Origin: Sulfuriferula nivalis
GTDB taxonomy: Bacteria; Pseudomonadota; Gammaproteobacteria; Burkholderiales; Sulfuriferulaceae
Assembly (NCBI RefSeq): GCF_009937995.1
Contig: NZ_AP021881.1
Coordinates: 372,001-436,000, forward strand
DNA: 64,000 bases
Direction of reading: 5' to 3'
Notes under the pieces: model-generated
The model's input: only the letters and a program-made list of their open reading frames with translations
Databases searched by the model: none
What the model was told of the DNA's origin: nothing
Program-made: the position numbers and the translations under genes
In this document: positions 62,652 through 64,000 of the stretch, piece after piece
Position numbering within the stretch: the stretch's first letter is position 1
Layout of the letters: the number at the start of each line of letters is the position of its first letter

Positions 62652-63806
62652 TCACGATGGCATACCTGTACAGGCAGCATTTTCTAGATAGAAACGCTTT
62701 AAATCATCGACGCTGGGTGTGCATTTGGTGAGGATGGCATGTATCCGTATCATATTTAGCAACGAATGTGCTTCCAGCTCGCTGAGGATTAGCCCAAGCT
62801 TGGCGTAGGCATCAATGACTGAATGTGAACCTGAATGTTTACCTAATACAGTGCGGTGTTCCCGACCAACTTCAGTCGGGCTGAAGCCTTCGTAGTTGAG
62901 TGGGTTCTTGATAATGCCATCCACATGGATGCCTGATTCATGGGTGAAAACTGCATCGCCAACTATGCTTTTGTTCACTGGAACAGGTCGTCCGGAGGCG
63001 GCCGCTACCAGCTGTGAGATGTGCGGGAATTGTGTTGTATCAATATTGCTCTCGATGCTATAGAGATGTCGCAGTGACATGACGACTTCTTCCAGTGGCG
63101 CATTGCCGGCGCGTTCACCTAGTCCGTTTACCGTTGTATTGGCGTGAGTAGCACCAGCGAGTATGGCTGCCAGTGTATTGGCAGTAGCCAGCCCCAAATC
63201 ATTATGCGCATGCATTTCAAGGTCGATATCGACTTCCTGACGTAGCAGGTTGAGACGTCCATAAGTGGCGAACGGATCAAGCAAGCCTAGTGTGTCTGCA
63301 AAGCGAAAGCGTTGCGCGCCTGCTTGCTGTACAGTTGCAGCTACGGTTAGCAGAAAATCACTATCTGCGCGTGAGGCATCTTCGCCACCGACACATACTT
63401 CAAAACCAAGGTCTAATGCGCGTGGTACAAATGCCTGTATCTGCTCCAGCACCCATTCACGATCACGTCCCAGTTTGTGTTTGATTTGGACATCCGACAC
63501 TGGAATGGAAAGATTAACAATGTTGACGTTACAACGGGCAATAGCAAGTAAATCAGATTCGCACATGCGTCCCCATGCCATGAGTCTGGCTGGTAAATGC
63601 AAATGGGTTATCGCCTGAATTAATTCAATTTCAGCTGTTCCCATCACTGGAATGCCAATTTCCAACTCTTGTACACCTGCACGCGAAAGCGCTTCGGCAA
63701 TAGCGATTTTCTCGTCTGCGCTGAATGCTACCCCAGCGGTTTGTTCGCCATCGCGTAGTGTGGTGTCGTTGATCGTTACCATGATGTCATTGGCTTCCGT
63801 TAGCAT
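62652..63806 (-). CDS. nifV: NifV homocitrate synthase
   Basis: A 384-residue enzyme joining acetyl-CoA and 2-oxoglutarate to homocitrate, the organic ligand of FeMo-co. The start [15 protein letters not shown], the metal site H-A-H-N-D-L-G-L-A and G-L-G-E-R-A-G-N-A are present. First gene after a sigma-54 promoter. ATG 63782 is an alternative start. Confidence 0.95.
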   Translation of the reverse strand: MLTEANDIMVTINDTTLRDGEQTAGVAFSADEKIAIAEALSRAGVQELEIGIPVMGTAEIELIQAITHLHLPARLMAWGRMCESDLLAIARCNVNIVNLSIPVSDVQIKHKLGRDREWVLEQIQAFVPRALDLGFEVCVGGEDASRADSDFLLTVAATVQQAGAQRFRFADTLGLLDPFATYGRLNLLRQEVDIDLEMHAHNDLGLATANTLAAILAGATHANTTVNGLGERAGNAPLEEVVMSLRHLYSIESNIDTTQFPHISQLVAAASGRPVPVNKSIVGDAVFTHESGIHVDGIIKNPLNYEGFSPTEVGREHRTVLGKHSGSHSVIDAYAKLGLILSELEAHSLLNMIRIHAILTKCTPSVDDLKRFYLENAACTGMPS

Positions 63807-63832
63807 GTTGAATAGTGCTTCAGATCATATTG

Positions 63833-63848
63833 AGCAATAGCTGTGCCA
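63833..63848 (-). promoter_or_regulatory. Sigma-54 promoter of the nifV-fix operon
   Basis: On the minus strand TGGCACAGCTATTGCT has GG and GC doublets ten bases apart and fits the sigma-54 consensus with one change. It lies 27 bases before ATG 63806. Confidence 0.8.
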
Positions 63849-63942
63849 ACTTGATATTTTTTAATTTAGTCTTTATTTTTCAATGTGTTGTGTATATTTT
63901 AATGATTTGTTTTTATAGGCGGATTGGGGCGAATGTCGGGTT

Positions 63943-63958
63943 TGTCGTTTTTGTAACA
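63943..63958 (-). promoter_or_regulatory. NifA-type site upstream of nifV
   Basis: TGTCGTTTTTGTAACA on the plus strand matches TGT-N10-ACA (the motif is a palindrome). It is about 95 bases upstream of the nifV -24 element. Confidence 0.65.
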
Positions 63959-64000
63959 GGGGCTGTCAGTGTAGATATGATGAGGTAATGCAGGTACGAA

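Overview
The window is the nitrogen-fixation region of a proteobacterial chromosome of moderate G+C. Gene content and order (nifB-side ferredoxin, 4Fe4S LRV protein, two NifZ-type proteins, nifS and nifT in one operon; nifHDK-nifENX elsewhere; fixABCX next to nifVW) suggest a betaproteobacterium, possibly an iron- or sulfur-oxidiser-like lineage. That placement is inference. The nitrogenase is the molybdenum type: NifD keeps the cofactor ligands (Cys278, His445), and nifV, nifQ and modABC are present. nifA and complete nifB are not in the window.

Layout. (1) 1-8020, plus: tail of an upstream gene (probably nifB), ferredoxin, HesB/IscA-like protein, TPR protein, Fe-S LRV protein, two NifZ, DUF3024-like protein, nifS, nifT, DUF6129-like protein, a DegT-family protein without its PLP lysine, a SIR2-like protein, ferredoxin and GST. 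(2) 8052-14240: divergent sigma-54 promoters sharing one NifA-type site drive a small minus gene and a plus accessory operon (FAD amine oxidase, unknown, AAA+ ATPase, unknown, FAH-family protein, 54-aa protein, BolA, CGFS glutaredoxin, HepT-like protein). (3) 14271-24645: acquired DNA, with two toxin-antitoxin pairs, an IS66 element carrying a nested IS3-like element (both with exact target duplications), and an integrase-less set of integron-type cassettes interrupted by a tyrosine recombinase/IS91-type transposase pair. (4) 24939-28114, minus: ankyrin, SagB-type oxidoreductase, unknown protein and a degenerate receiver, divergent from nifH. (5) 28167-38998: nifH promoter region, nifHDK, two [2Fe-2S] ferredoxins, nifENX, the NifX-associated protein, CCE_0567-type protein, fdxB, nifQ and an Rrf2 regulator. 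(6) 39146-43361: unknown gene, modE, modA, a cytochrome c'-like protein, modB, modC. (7) 43445-45290: hipBA with repeated operator-like sites. (8) 45642-54162, minus: seven signalling genes (REC, REC-HD-GYP, two histidine kinases, HDOD, REC-PAS, REC-GGDEF-EAL), AT-rich. (9) 55025-63806, minus: operon from a sigma-54 promoter upstream of nifV through cysE-type nifP, nifW, fixABCX, flavodiiron protein, three [2Fe-2S] ferredoxins and a second copy of the TPR protein.

How it works together: nifHDK encode the enzyme; nifE/N/X/Q/V and the adjacent small proteins make and deliver FeMo-co; nifS, HesB and probably BolA/Grx4 handle Fe-S supply; modABC with modE supply molybdate; fixABCX and nine ferredoxin-like proteins supply low-potential electrons; the flavodiiron protein probably removes O2. 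Sigma-54/NifA-type sites at three loci tie accessory genes of unknown function to the nif regulon. No RNA genes or CRISPR arrays were seen.
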